Assembly (NCBI GenBank): GCA_009829735.1
Contig: CM020619.1
Span: 28,422,063 to 28,486,062, forward strand
Direction: 5' to 3'
DNA: 64,000 nt
Source: Pyropia yezoensis
Taxonomy: Eukaryota > Rhodophyta > Bangiophyceae > Bangiales > Bangiaceae
This document shows, piece after piece, positions 19,852 through 32,889 of the stretch (position 1 is the stretch's first letter; every line of letters starts with the position of its first letter). Below the pieces are notes generated by a model. The model saw only the letters and a program-made list of their open reading frames with translations. It was not told where the DNA came from and made no database searches. The position numbers and the translations under genes are program-made.

Positions 19852-22826
19852 GGGTGTGGCCAATCGCGGTGCCTGCTGGGTCGCCAGGGGCAGCAAGGCC
19901 ACCCCCCCCAAGCGGGTGGACCTCACCTCGGTGGGCGGGCCTTTCCTCACCGCCACATGTGGCGCTGCCCACCTCCCCGCTGCGCTGCAGCTGTCGCGCG
20001 CAACGCTCGCCGCCGCGGCGGGCACGTGGAGCGCGCCAGAGGTGGGCGCCACCTGGACGCTCACCCTCCGGGGGGGTGTCGGCGTGGGCGTCCATGGCCA
20101 GGAGGGCGCCAATGTCCTGTCCACCTCGGCCGTAGCGCGTCCACGTCAGTGCAGTCGGCGGGCCGGGCGCCGCCGGCCTCCGCCGCCGGCCTCCTCGACC
20201 GCCTCGGCGGCGTCGACGCCTGCTCGCCGTGGATACCCATCCCCAACTCTATCCGCACCTCGGCCACTGGCGGCCGGCCGGCAAGGTCGCCCCCCCCCCC
20301 CCCGCCACAGCCACCACTGGCCAGCGTGGCCGCGGCGGCGGGCCCGCATGTACATACCTACTCCGTCGGCGGGGCTGCCAGCACCCGCCAGCGGGCGGTC
20401 GGCAGCTAAGGCGCCCACGTGGGCACCCACGCGTGCACCCAAGTCCTCATCGCGCAGACCCCACGCGGCCGCCAGCCGCGACACCGCCTGGACCTCCATC
20501 CGCCCGCCGCTCGCCCGTCCGCACCGCCAGGCCCCCGTCCGCATCATCCCTGCTGCAGCGCCCCCCCCCCACCGCCAGGGCAGCAGTGGCGACTGTTGGT
20601 CGGGGAGCCGGGTGGCCGCCAAACCAGGCACAGCCACCCCACCCCACGCCTTTCCCCACTCCCTCCAGCAATTCCCCCTCCAACGTGCCAGCCCTGTGCG
20701 GCTGCCTCACCCGGGAAGGGGGGGCGAGTGGAAGGGCGCCACAGCGGCGCCCGCCGACATGCCCCCCCGACCGCCCACCAACCTGCCAACCTGCCCGCCG
20801 GCCCAACGAACGCTGCCGGGCGTGGTCCCCGCAGCCGTGCCGCACCACTGCCACCTGTGCGGTCCCGGGGAGGGAGAAGGGGCAGGACCCTCGTCCACGG
20901 TCGCCTGCGCGGGCGGGCGTACCCCGCCGATAAGGGACAATCGACACCCAGGGTTGCACGCCGTGCCGCCGCCGCGGTCGCCGCCACCACACCAGGGCGT
21001 CGACCACCCGCCGCAGCCGTTGTCGTTGAGGAGAAAGAATGGAGGCGGGCGCGGGCGGGTCGGGTGCGGCCTGCCGCCGCCGACCACCCGCTGAGGTCGC
21101 CCCACCCGCCACCGCCACCGCATCAACGCCCCCCCCCCTCCCCCCCCCCGTGGCCTGTGGCTGCTCAACCATCCACAGCCCCCTCCTCGTCCAGCTCCAC
21201 CGCCGCGCGCACGCGCGCCTCCATGCCCTTCCACGCAACTAGAAGAACGACGGTCTTCCCTCCACTTGCGGCCAACCGCGTCGGGAGGCCGCGCTTCACC
21301 TGCCCCCACACACCCCCGCGCGCAAGGAGCCCCCGCCCCAGCGGCACATACGCAGCCGGCCGTGCCACGTCGGCCCTTCGCGTCTGCGCGGCGGTTGTAA
21401 TGACGCGGAGGCCACTGTTGGCCGCGTCTGCCACCACCGACAGGGACAGGCCAATGCTCTCCCACCGGGTAAGCGCCCCGGCCTCGCCTGTCCGATTGGG
21501 CGCGGAGGGCACCCGCGCGTAGACGGCGTTGAGGGCGGAGAAAAAGATATCAGGTGGCCAGTGCCGGTGCCCGCCGCCGACGCGAGGCCACCGGCGTAAA
21601 GGGCGCGTACGACCGCCGCGGCGACCGACGCGCGGACCGGTGGCAAGCGCCGTCCGGTATTGACAAAGGCATGGTTGTCTGGAGGGGGCCAAACAGCGCC
21701 ACCTGCACGCTCACCGCCGCGGCGGCGGCCACGCCCCCGAAGTGGCCGAGTCGGCGGGAGCAGAGGACTTGGGAGGGAGAGTGGAGGGGGGGCGAAGAGG
21801 GGGGGAGTCGACCCGACAGAGGCGAGGAAAGTGTGTGGCACGCCCCGCCGCCGTTGGGCGGTTGCGCTGTGGCGGTAGTGGCCCGGGCGGATGCGTCGCC
21901 GCCGCAGCCGCTGCCGCCGCTGCCGCCACCGTCGCGGCCGCTGCCGCCGCGGCCCTTGTCGCACCCGCCCCCGACCGCGCCGCCCCCGCCAACCTCACCG
22001 CCACTGCAGCCACCAGAGGCGGCGGCTGCGCTACCGCCACGGCCGCCAGCCGCCGCGCGAGCCCACACGGCACCCAGGGCAGCGCCCGCGCCGGCCTTCA
22101 AACCCGCGAGGAAGCCGGCGGCAGCGGTGGCGGCGGCTTCGGCAACAGCAGCGTAGTCGTCGCTTCCGTGGCGCCGCGAGGAAGCCGGCGGCGGCGGCGG
22201 CCGCGACATCAGCGCACACGGTCGCACACGCAACGCCGAGAGTGAGCAAGCCAAAGAAGGCTCCTCAACGTACGTGGAAATTGAGTCGGAATCCCAACCT
22301 TGTTCCGACGTTTATCCGGTCATAAGTAAATACAAATACAATAATATCCAGATTCGACGAGGGCCATCTCTCCGCGTCAATGGAATCCCCTCCCAAGACG
22401 TCGTAGGATGCAGTCGTGACGTTCACACGTTCCCCAAAAGATCAACGTGGCACCGACGACGGCGGGGGTGAAGTGGGGGTATCAAGTGACGATGCTGCTG
22501 CAGAGGGACATACGGCGAGACCTGGAAATGGCCTTGAGGGGAGCAGGTACGTGGGAAGCGGCAGCGGCCGCAGGTGCGTTTGTTGTTGCTCGTGCAGCGA
22601 CACGGCTACTGTTGCCAGGGGAAGGGGATGGCACTAGCGCGTGGACGTGGGTGATATTGGCCTCTTCCCCGCCGGTAGACTTGTCTCAAACCAGTGCAGC
22701 GATGTGGGTGCCATGAGACTGCCGTTTTCTTGTTTGGGCTGCGCAAAGGAACAAAGAGAGAGAATCAGAACAAACGGGGTAAGAGAAGCACCACAGTGTT
22801 CAAAGGCCCGCCGTAGGTACCGTCGG
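19852..22826. other. GC-rich region with possible broken minus-strand coding; unrecognised
   Basis: Overlapping frames fill this stretch on both strands. The most protein-like segments are on the minus strand: about 22254-21670 (Ala/Gly-rich with LGHFGGVAAAAAVSVQVALFGPL) and 21570-21165 (VYARVPSAPNRTGEAG ... ending VELDEEGAVDG). They are in different frames and would need frame corrections or introns to join. I recognise no family. 22270-22800 is AT-richer and may hold a promoter for one of the flanking genes. Confidence 0.3.
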
Positions 22827-25800
22827 TCAAGCGGACGCGGAAAGGACTCCCGCAGTCGGCGTCGTGCCCCCGGCCCCAACGACGCCCAGTGCCGCCTCAG
22901 CGGCGGCCAGCAGCGCCGCCCGGCGGGCGCTGTCGGACACCAGCGCCGCGAGCGCGGCCGTCGCCTTGGCCACCACGAAGGCAAGGCTGCCGGCCGAACC
23001 GGCGACGGCGGCCTCCAGGGGGCTGCCGCCGCGCCCAGTGAGGAGGACCAGCGCCAATGCGGTGTTCCACGCGTCGCCGCCGCCGCCGCTGCCGTCGCCG
23101 CCGCCACCATTACCGCCGCCGCCGCCGCCGCATCTGCTGCCGCCGCCACCGCCCGCGTTCAGTGGGTCGGCGGGGCCGCCGGCCCCCTTCCCCCGGGCGG
23201 CAGCAGCTGCGACCAGGCACTCCACCACCGGGTCGGCGGCCGCGTACGCCCCGTCGGCGCGCTGGCGGAGGACAAGATCCACGAGCCCCACTGCGGAGCC
23301 ACGCCCGGCGGGGATGCTGGGCTGCGGTGCGGCGGCAGCGGCGGCGGCGGCGGCGGTCCGCCCAGACGACGCGCGGTTGAAGATGGTGCTGATGGCGCAC
23401 TGGGGAACGGCACGCTGCCATTCAGCCTGGGTGAGTCCGCCGCCGCAGCGGACACCGAGGACGGGGGCGAGCCCCTGCAGCGCCTCCACCCCCCGCAGCG
23501 CCCCCACCCCTAGGGGCTCTGTGCCTGCCCCCCCCCCCCCTCCCCGGCCTTGCCACTGCGGGCGTCCACGATCACAAACGCCGTTGCCGCCGACGCCAGG
23601 CCGTACGTGACGCCCAGCCGGACGGCCTCGGCGTGGGCGGCGGCGGCGGCAGCGTCGCCGCCGCCGGGGCCCCCATAGCTGGCCGCCGCCCCCGTTGCGT
23701 CGTCGGCCACGTCCGTCAGCCGCGCCCGCGCAGCAGCCCGGTAGAGGGCGTCGCCGACGGTGGGGCGCGGGGCGGCCAGGACGTATGTCCGTCCACCGCC
23801 GGCGGGGGACTCGACCGTCAGCGTCAGCACCGCGTTGGGGGACATGGGCGGAGGCGGCGGCGGCGGCGGCGTCGGCGTGCCACCGTCGCCGCCGCCGCCG
23901 CTGCCGCCGTCGGCTGCCGCCGACGCGGCGGGGTAGACCCAGTAGATGGTGGTGCGCTCGCCGGAACGGAGGGGCGGCAGGCTGCCCGCCGGCGTGCGCC
24001 ACGCGGCGCTGGGGGACAGCAGTAGCGTGCCCGCCGCCGCACCGGCCTCCGCCGTTGCGGCGTCAGCCGCAGATGGGCGGTCGGCGACGGGCTCAGCGGC
24101 CGCCGACTGGCCGACGAGGAGGGAATGCGCCGCGCCACTGGCGGCGGCGGCCGACTGGCCCAGCACGCCCCCCGCGTCCACCAAACCGCCATTCCCAGCG
24201 CCCCTTCGGGCGGCGGTGGCTCCTCCCGTAGACGGCGACGGACCCGGCGGCGGCGTCGGGGGCGCCGGGGCCGCCGTCCCCCACTCGACGTGCGGCCGGA
24301 GCGCCGGTGTCATTGCGCGCGTCAGCTGCGTCACCACCGCCGCGGCCAGCGTGTCGGCTGTGTCCGCGGGGTCAATGTAGGCGGCGGTGCCGCCGCCGAC
24401 GCGCGCGAGGCCGCCGACGAGCGACCGGCTGGCCGACGCGCCAATGCCCAGCGCGAAAAGCTCCGTGGCCCCGTGGGCGGCGGTGCCGGTCGCAACGGCG
24501 GCAAGAACGGCAGCGGTGTTGCTCACCTGCCCGTCTGTGAGGACAAAGACCTTGCGGGCGACGGGGGCGGCGGGGGGGGCGACGTTGTCATTGGCGGCGG
24601 CGGCCGCCGCCGCCGCCACAGCCTCAGCCGGCGGCTGCGCGTGGAGGACTTCCACCAGCGGGGCAAGCAGCTCCGTCCCGCCCATATCCCCGGCCATCTC
24701 CTCCACTGCCGCAGACGCCTCGCGGAGGGTGGCCTCGTCGTATGCGCGGCTGGCCGGCCACAGGCGGCGGTGGGTGGATCCAAAGCTCACCACGTTGAAC
24801 CAGGTGGCCTTGTCCCCCGCCGGCAGGGACCGAAGAAACACCTGCAGCGCGTCGCGCAGCCGGTCAATGGGTACGATGCCGCCTCCGGCGCCGCGGGTGC
24901 CCGCCGACGCCCAGCCCATCGACCAGGACCGGTCCACCACAAACACGTACTCGGTGGTCGCCGCGGTGGGGGGCACGTCAAAGCGTGGCACGATGCTCAG
25001 CGCGACGGCGACGGAGCCGCCGCGGGTGGGGTCCACCTCGACGGCCAGGCGGGGCACGAACGGGTTGGCCGTCGCCCACTTGATGACGATATCCGAGCCG
25101 AGGGCGGCGGCGGGGAGCGCGAGGGACACCCGCGCCCGGTTGCCGTCGTCGGTTGCCCCGTCGTCGGCACCCCCGCTGCCGCCGTCGCCGCCGTCGCCCG
25201 CGCGAGGTTGCACGACTAGGGCGTCTGGGAAGGCCGCGCACGTGAGAGCGCCGATGGCTCCCGGGCGGGAGGTGACGTCCAGGTCCAAGGTCAGCCCCCC
25301 TGCCGCGCCAGCGGGAAAGACCGCCGCGCTAGCCGTGCCGCCAGTGCCCGTACCGACCGCCCACGGCGGCAGCGGTGCTTGCCCGGCGCCGTCCCCCCCA
25401 GCGGGAGTGTAGCGGGGGGCCACCCCCGTCGGTAGCACAAACGCGGCGGTGGCGTGGTCCGGGGCACGGCCGGCGACGGTTTCGGCGGCGGCGGGGGTGG
25501 CGGCGGCGACCGCCGCGGCCGACAGCAGCTCGGCCACGTACGTCAGCTCGACGACGACCTCCTCGTCGGTCAAGGGGAGGGCGCCGAGGGCGACCTCAAA
25601 CACGTCCTCCCGGTGGGCGAGCAGCAGCCCCGACGCGCGCTGCGCCCGCAGGCCGGCGGCGTAGGCGGCCGCCGCCGCGGCCGCCTCGCGCACCTCGCCG
25701 ACGAGCGCCCGCCCGCCGACGGTGGCACGGAAGGAGGAGACGGCGGAGCGGGCGTCGAGGGGAAAGACGTAGCGCACCTCGGGGACCGGGACCCCCCCCG

Positions 25801-26042
25801 TCAGACGAGGCCAGCTGTGCCGCCCCCGACCCCGACGCGCCCCCCCGTCCCTCCCCCGGGGGGCCTCCCCGCCGCGACCCCCCATTCACCACCGGCCGGT
25901 ACACTTGCGTCACCGTCACGGACGCGACCACACCATCGACGGTGGCGACGACGGCCACCCGGTGGAGCGGCACCTGCGCCTGCCCAGCGCAGAGTCCAAC
26001 CAGAGTGGTTGCCGCCGCGGCAGCGGCAGCGTGGACACTCAT
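22827..26042 (-). CDS. VIT and von Willebrand A domain protein, frame broken at two places
   Basis: The proposed ATG is at 26040-26042. A VIT domain begins VPLHRVAVVATVDGVVAS and continues, after a frame change between about 25780 and 25890, with VPEVRYVFPLDARSAVSSF. A vWA domain follows with a complete MIDAS start (VDRSWSMGW, DxSxS, near 24925) and GGTELLAPL later. The frame closes at 23510, but similar coding continues one base out of phase through LTQAEWQRAVPQCAISTIFNR and a C-terminal part with DAWNTALALVLL to a TGA at 22827, as in VIT-vWA proteins of the VWA5/ITIH-like type. The second break falls on a run of 13 C (23528-23540), so sequencing error is likely; the first could be a short intron. 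The protein has no clear signal peptide and probably mediates metal-dependent protein binding. Confidence 0.75.
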
Positions 26043-26337
26043 GGCCGCTGGCCGCTGCTCCGAACCGCAGGGGGGCGATCGGCGCATAAGGGGTGGGCGG
26101 GGGGGCACGTGGGGTGGGGGAGGGAGGGGGGGGGGGGCCCGCGTGAGCCGCGGGTGCCTCGACACGGGCGGCGGCGGAAGCGTTGGCGGCCGTGGGGGAG
26201 GGCGGATGCCGCGCGGCGGGGCGCGCGGCGGCCGCCGCAGCGTCGGCGACGAGAGCAGTAGAGGGGTGAAGCGCGGCGGGGGCGGATGTCCAGCAAGGTT
26301 GGGGGGCCCGCGGCGGGGGAGGCGGGGGAGGGCAAGG

Positions 26338-26757
26338 TCAGGGGGCGAGGGAGTGGAAGGGCTGCTCCCGCACGGACGTTGGACGCTGGTGCGTCCGCTC
26401 CCGGCGGGACCACAACCGCGCCATGATGGCGGACAGCAGGACGGCGGAGGCGGCCGTACATACATACAGCAAGGCAGCCCACCCGCGGGGCGGACGCCGT
26501 GGCGCCCACCTCCACCAATGACGTGCCCGTGGAACAACCGCCCCGACTGCTTCATCTTCCCCACCTGGGGTAGGGGGGGGCGCGCGGCGGCTGCCGCGGC
26601 GGCGGGGGGTGGCCGGTGGGCGGGCATCCGTCGTCGGTGGTAGCCCTCCCGTCGTCGTCGTTGCCCCCCCCCCCCCCCATCGTCGTTGTCGGACCCCCCC
26701 CCGCCCATCCTTCATCGGAATCGCCGTCACGTCATCATCATTGTCGTCCCAAGGCAT
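26338..26757 (-). CDS. Small predicted tail-anchored membrane protein, 139 aa
   Basis: The ATG at 26755-26757 (AGGATGC) opens an acidic N-terminus (MPWDDNDDDVTAI). A Gly/Thr/Pro/Arg-rich linker leads to one C-terminal hydrophobic segment (WAALLYVCTAASAVLLSAIM) followed by a basic tail (RLWSRRERTHQR). This layout fits a C-terminally anchored membrane protein. I recognise no family. The same frame is open far upstream without clear coding character, so the start is a judgement. It is divergent in no obvious operon-like way from the VIT/vWA gene 300 bp away on the same strand. Confidence 0.4.
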   Translation of the reverse strand: MPWDDNDDDVTAIPMKDGRGGVRQRRWGGGGATTTTGGLPPTTDARPPATPRRRGSRRAPPPTPGGEDEAVGAVVPRARHWWRWAPRRPPRGWAALLYVCTAASAVLLSAIMARLWSRRERTHQRPTSVREQPFHSLAP

Positions 26758-29700
26758 CCTCTGTGGGCAGCTGCGAGGGTTTTTCAACGTGTAGCTGCCT
26801 CGGCCGAGACTCCTTCTGGAGTGCGCCCACGCGTACGGGTGTGGTTGCGGCGGCGGCCCCCGGACCCCAAGATGGCGGGGGCCTCCCCCTTCCGCCCACG
26901 CACTGGCACCCCATGGTCCGTGGCGGCGCCGGCGGTCACTGCCCCGCTCGCCGGCTGACCATCCGCCCGTGCCCTGCCGGCGACGGCGGCCCCGGGGTCG
27001 GCCGGCTGCGGCACTTTCTGGACGCGAGGGCCCCGTACCCTTTGCCGCCAACTCGTTGTCGGTGGGGGCTCGCTTGCGTCGTGCTGGGCCACGGCGGGCG
27101 CCCAAAGAGCGAGCCGCCGGCGCGGCTCCCGCGGCTACTGTACAGACCGTTTTGCAGGTCTGTATGGACGTCACTGGGCCGGCGCGGGGGTGGGTACGAT
27201 GGCCGCGCTTGGCGCCCAGCGGCCCCGTGTGGCAACGGCGGCAAGCGCGTGCGCGGGGTGTCGCCGTGGCCACCGGTGGGGGCGGGGAGAGGGGGGGGCC
27301 CCCCCGGGGGGGGGCGGTGTCTCGGACACTGTGCGGGGGTGTGCATCATACCTACTGTATCGGGCGGTGGGGCGCTCGGGCGGCTGTCCGCCTTTGGCAC
27401 CGGACCGTCCAATGGGGTTGGTCTGAAAAAAAGAAGGACGGCCAGCCGCTCCGCCCCCCCCCACCAACCACCCCCGACCACCACCGCCCTCCCCCGGTCG
27501 CCGCTATGTAGGTTGGTACTGCCGCCTCTACCGACCACCACCGCCGCCGCGTCTGTGCGCCATCTTTGTCCGCCCTTGTCGACCGCCCGCCCCTGCCGGT
27601 ACCCCGTGAAGGAGGGGCGCCATAGCCCCCCCCCCCGCCGCGCGTGCCGCCGTTGCCGCGGCAGCCGCCGCCGGCATCGGCTGCGGCGGCGGCGGCACGG
27701 CGCGGCCACGCAAGGCGCGCACCCCCTCCCCCCCTTCTGGACGGTGTGGCGGTGTGGGGGGAGGTGGCGCGCCACCGCCGCCGCCAGCCCTGCCGCCGCC
27801 AGCTTTGCCGCCGCCAGCCTTGCCGCCGCCCACCGGGCGGGGCGCTCCCCGCCGGCGTCGTGGCGGGGGCGGCCGCCGGCGGGGCCCCGCTCCCTGCGCT
27901 TGGGCCGCCCCTTTCCGGCGGTGGCGGCGCGGCCGCGGCCGACCGACGCGACACGATCGCCAGGGGGGGTGGCGTTCGCCGCGGGCGCGGTGACGCGTGG
28001 CTGGCCGCCGCCGCCGGCTGGGCGGTGGGCCCCGGCCGCCGCCACGGGGTGGGACGCCGCCGCCGCCGCCGCCGCCGCCGTCCCCGCCGCCGCTGCCGCC
28101 GCCCCTACCGCCCCTACCGCCACCGCCGCCGCCGCCGCGGCCGCCGCCGCCGCCGCGAGTGCCGTCGATGCCGCCGCCACCAACCACCACCGCAACCCCA
28201 CCTCCAACGGTGGCGGCGGGCGAAAACCGGTGGGGGCCCGACGTGGAGGTCTGCGGCGGCGGCCGCCGACGCGGCCGGTCCGGGCGCTGTGGGCACGCCC
28301 GCCGGGGCGTACCGTACCCCGTCAGGGCTGGCGGCGGTGGTGGGTGCCGTCGACGGCGACGGCGGGCTGCCGCAGCCGGCGCACCGGCGGCTGCGCCGCG
28401 CGGCGGCGGCGCGGCCTGGCGGCGACGGCGCGTCGGCGGCGGCGACGGCGGTAGCGGCGGCGGCGGCTGTGACGGCGACGGTGGCGCACCCGTGCCTGAC
28501 GGGGAGTCGGCGAGACGACGCGGCCGCACGGCTGGTCGCCCCTGCTGTAGCAGCAGGCCAGGTCTGCGGGCGAGGGGGACACGGCCGTGCGACGGCACCG
28601 CTCCGCCAATGAAACACCCCCACCACGGAGAAGGCCGCCGGGGAGGGGGGCGGCGGGGGGGGGGGGGGGAAGGAACGAACCGCCAGGCTACGGGTGCGCC
28701 GCCGCCGGCCGCGGGGCGCGGCCGCCGCCGCGGCCGGCGCATCGCGGCACGCGTCGGCGGTGCCGCCGCCGCCGCCCGGGGCCGCCCGCCGGTCGCGGGC
28801 CCGCCGCTGGCGGGCGCCCCCCCTCGACGGCTGCCGCCGGGGTGTGGCACGCGGTTGTGCAGGGGCGGCGGCGGCGGGGTCGCCGCGTCCCCGCCGGGGT
28901 GACCTGGGGGGCTCGGCGGCCGCCGCCGCCGCCGGCTCGTCGACGGCTGCCACAGTGCCGCGGGTGCTGGGCGTCGAACGCAACGGGCGGCCCGCTGCCT
29001 AGAGAGGGGGGGGGCGTTCCGTTCGGGGAGATGAAGGGGAGGCAGGAGGGTGGTAGCAGGGGCGGGGGGGAGGGGGCAGGCGTTCCGGTCGGGGTGATGA
29101 AGGGGAGGCAGGGGGGTGGTAGGGGGGGGGGGGGGGAGGGCCGCCGCGACAGGGCCGGCGTGAGAGAGCTCGTCCTCGCCCGCCCCGCCCCCCCCTGCAG
29201 CCCAACGACCCCCCCAACGCGGACGTCGTTCCAGCGGGTGATGGGGGCGCCAGCGAGCGTTTGCAGCGGGGTTGGCTCTACGTTGCCCCCCCCTGGTTGT
29301 CTGTCAACAAGGGGGAGACTGGCAGCGCCGTTGCAGGGGGAGAGGGCAGCGAGAGTTGGAGGAAGCGCTGTCCGAAACGCCGAGTACGGACCTCCTCGAC
29401 GGTGCCCTCATGTCATGGACTGCTTGGGCGCAGCTACTCTCTGTACTGGAGGGTGAAAAAACCATTTCGGCTACTAACCCCCACCACACCCTAAGAATCG
29501 GGGAGGTAAGATCGGCCTTGCAGACCCACCAGGGGCCGCTTCCACCGCACCCCCATGGGCAGCTTGAGGAGTTACTTCTTGGTAATGGTGTAGTTGGAGC
29601 TGCTGTCCCTAGTCCAGAGCTAGTAAGGCAGACGTGTAGCGAGGCAGTTTTGTTTTTTATATCGACCCGGTATTAGCGTGCTAATGTCGCCACCATCCTC

Positions 29701-32570
29701 AGCCATTCCATCATCCTCCCCCCCCTCCTCCATGCGCAGTACAGCTCTCTGCCCCCATCCACCCTGCCCTCCCCCCCGCTGTTCCTTCCTACCGCCTGCT
29801 GTCCATGTATTAAAGCAGCATCGGCAAACTTCGCTGTCGCCGCTATCCCCGCTTCCAACCTCCCAACTCCGCCCCAAACAACCCCCACCACGCGCGAGAC
29901 ACATCGCCTAGCTTCCCCCCCTCCCTTGCCCGCTCCGACCTTCCCACAGCAGCCGTTACTTCCGATGCACCCCCAACTCTGCCCCTGTAGGTCTGCCTCT
30001 TCTCAACAACCTCAAAACACGCTCGCACCATCCGACGCCCGTCCCGCCACGTACCGTCTTCCACGCACACCCCGCTCCCGCTGCCGTTGCCACAAACAAA
30101 CACAGCGCCGCCGCCACCGCCAGCCCACCCAGCGCCGACCTCCACCGTCCCCCGCCGTGCCCCCTCCCCCCCAACTCTACCCCGGCGCGACAGCGGCGGC
30201 GGCGGCAGCGGCGCCGGTGATGCCAGCGTGCTCTCCTGCAAGCAAAAAAGGGTCAGTGCGCAGGGCACATAAGCATCAGTCAAAAAAGAAGGGGAGGGGG
30301 AAGACCAGCAAGGGCAATGGAGACAGCAGGAGATTGGGTGTGTTGGTGAGATGAAAAGGGGCGATGAGGGGTGGAGAGGTCTCGAGCCGGCGGCTAGCCG
30401 GCGGTCAAAACGGTGGTCGAGCAGGTGGCCGAGCCAGTGGCCGAGCCGGTGGCCGAGCCACCGCCGCCGACGCCGCCGCCGCCGTCGCCGCGCGCGACCA
30501 AGGCGGACGTAGCCCTCGTCGCGCGGCCGCAAACGGCGGTGCCGGTGCCGGTGCCGGCTGCCACCACTGCCGCCGCTCCCCCGCGGGCGGGCGTGGCACC
30601 AGCTGGGGGGCCTGCAGGCCGACCACGACCGGCGGGGACGGCACCGGCATCGGCGGCGGCCGCGGCGGCGGCACTGGCGGTGGATGGATTGTGCTGACTT
30701 GGCGCTTGGTGAATGCCAGCGGGCGAGCTCTTGGGGTAGGGATTGCGCTGTCCACGTGGACGTGCTCGAAAAAAGCGCGCCCTTTTTCACCCAATCATCG
30801 TTGAGTCCGCCCGCAGAAGCGACACAGATCCGGCCTCGTCCAATCATAAGGCGGATTCGGTGCCAGAGAGTGACCTGGCAAATCCAGCCGCGCGCGCCAT
30901 GGTCGCCGTGTAGCCCTCTGTCTCGGAGCCCTCCCCCGTGTTCCTCCCCGTCCCCATGTACCCCCGTTCACCCGTCCCCCCCTCCCCCATGTTGCCCCCC
31001 TCCCCCCCCCCCGTTCCCCCCCCTCTGGAACTCTCCGTCCCCCCCCCCCCCCCTTCTCCCCCGCTCCTGCCTTTGACCTCTCGTCTGCTCTTTCTCTCCC
31101 CCGCCTCTCTCCACCGCGTGCTGACAATAGCGTGGATGCTTTCTCAATCTAAGGGGCGTCCGGAGGAGCTAGTGAGATGGCGGCGGCAGCGGCTGGCGTT
31201 GGGCGGCGGGAGCGCGAGCGGATGGCACGGTTTGGTCGGCTACGTGCGGTACGGGAGGGTTGACTTTGTGGGGTGCAGGCGGGGGAATGAGCTGGCGGAG
31301 GGGGAGCCGTGGGAGACGCGGGAGGCTACGCGGGCTCGACCAAGGGGGGGGGGGGGGGGGGGGGGGAGGGGGGGTGGAGGGGCCTGGGGGGTGGAGGGGG
31401 GTTTTGTCTGATGGTGTGGCTTGATTGTTGTATTGCATTGGGGGTCATGTACGGCAAGGCGGGATGCTGGTAGGCTGGGATTGGGGAGGGGCGGTAGCTG
31501 TGCTTGTGAGGGTCCGAGGGGAAAGAGAGGGAGGGGTGGGGGGCGTGTCGGCGACGGCCAGGCGGGATGGTCCTCCCCGCGAGGGTGGAGGGGGTCGCTC
31601 ATCATGCTGCGTGCTCTGCGTGAGCGCTGGCTGTTGCTAATGATTAATCGTCAAACTAAGCAACAAACTAAGCGGGTTGTGGAGACCAAACCCGGAAGAA
31701 GTTACTACGCACCTCGTCAATGAGGAGTTGCTGGGGCCCTCGACGTGGCACTGGCCACGTGGACGGGGGGCTCCCCTGAGGCACTACAGGGGGGTTATCC
31801 GCCCCCCCCTGATGGGCCCAAAATCGAGGGGGAGGGGGGGGGGTTAACCGTCGATTGGTTGGTCCAGAGTGGTTAGTCGTCCAAATGGTTTTAGCATGTA
31901 CCTGTACTGTATCCCGTGGGTTCTCCGCACCGTGATCCGGTGCGTGTTCTGTGGGGAGGCGTGAAATATTTCCCACGCGGATCGGACCGGGGTCTGATCT
32001 TCCGCAGCTCACGTCGCCTCGTCGGCAAGGAAGAAGGCGGGGAGGGAAGTGCCCGAGTCGCGGGCAGCCTGCCAGTGCATCGGGGGTTCGCGGGTGTAGC
32101 CCGCAGGCTCGGGCACGCGCGCGGAGGCAGTGGATGAGGGGGGGGACAGAAGGCAGCGGGAGGTGAAGGGTGGCGGCGGGGGGGACCGGGGGGGGGGGGG
32201 GGGGGCCCAAGGGGGGGGAGGAGGCCGACGACACCCACAGGGCGTGGGCCGCGAGCGCGCCGCCCGCCCCCCCCGCCGCGTTCCCCCCTCTCCCCGTCCA
32301 CCCCGCGGGTGGCGGGGGGGCGCGCCCGCGGGGCCCCGCGGGGGCGCGTCCCCCCCCCGGGTGGCGGTGCGCAGAGGGGTGGGGGCGCGCGCAGCGCGTC
32401 TTTGGCCGCCCACGGGGCGGGTGGCGGCGGCGCGGTTGCGCAGAGGGGAGTAGATACCCCCACCCCCGCTCTTCCGGTGCGCCCGGCAGGGGAGCGTCAC
32501 TGCATTCTGGCAGTGGCGTGGTGCGGCGCGGCGCGGCGCGGCGCGGCGCGGCGAGGCGCGGCGAGGCGTG

Positions 32571-32572
<2 letters not shown>
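26758..32572. other. Low-complexity GC-rich region without a supported gene
   Basis: Very long opposing frames (for example 26616-28454 plus and 26936-28207 minus) are Pro/Ala/Gly/Arg-rich and reflect triplet repeats rather than conserved protein. 29270-29670 (plus) encodes a more mixed stretch (LSETPSTDLLDGALMSWTAW) that could be an exon. 30060-30170 (minus) has a signal-peptide-like stretch (ALGGLAVAAALCLFVATAA) ending near a GTACGT splice-donor word at about 30050. Neither can be completed to a gene. A run of 23 G lies at 31344-31366. Confidence 0.35.
30791..30846. promoter_or_regulatory. Two CCAATCA boxes
   Basis: CCAATCA occurs at 30791-30797 and 30840-30846 in a locally less GC-rich stretch between two possible transcription units. 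It could be a promoter; no transcript is evident. Confidence 0.25.

Positions 32573-32611
<39 letters not shown>
32573..32611. repeat. Uninterrupted run of 39 G
   Basis: Counted directly from the sequence. It lies about 105 bp upstream of the DEP-gene ATG and follows a GCGGC-type simple repeat. Such a run can form G-quadruplexes and is also prone to length error. Confidence 0.8.
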
Positions 32612-32612
<1 letters not shown>

Positions 32613-32715
32613 CGGGGGGGTGGGGAGTGGGGGGGGGGCGGGGCGGAGGCGGTGGCCGCGGTGGTGGCTCCCGCGGCGCCGCGGCGCCGCCGCCGCAAGG
32701 GGCCTCCGCGGCCGT

Positions 32716-32823
32716 ATGGCGGTGGGGGACCCGAGTCGCCCTGGCCGTGACGCCGTGCCGGTGGTGCCGGCCGACGGCGGGGGAGGCGCGGGGGATGACG
32801 GCGATGGTGGTGGTGGTGGTGGC

Positions 32824-32889
<66 letters not shown>

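Noticed and set aside
22447..22716. 89-codon ORF starting MAPTTAGVKWGYQV
   Set aside because: It begins with GTG, has no ATG of its own before most of its length, and no motif; could be an exon but not supportable.
26616..28454. 612-codon plus-strand ORF and large opposing minus-strand ORFs
   Set aside because: Composed of Pro, Ala, Arg and Gly from triplet repeats, open in several frames at once, no conserved motif.
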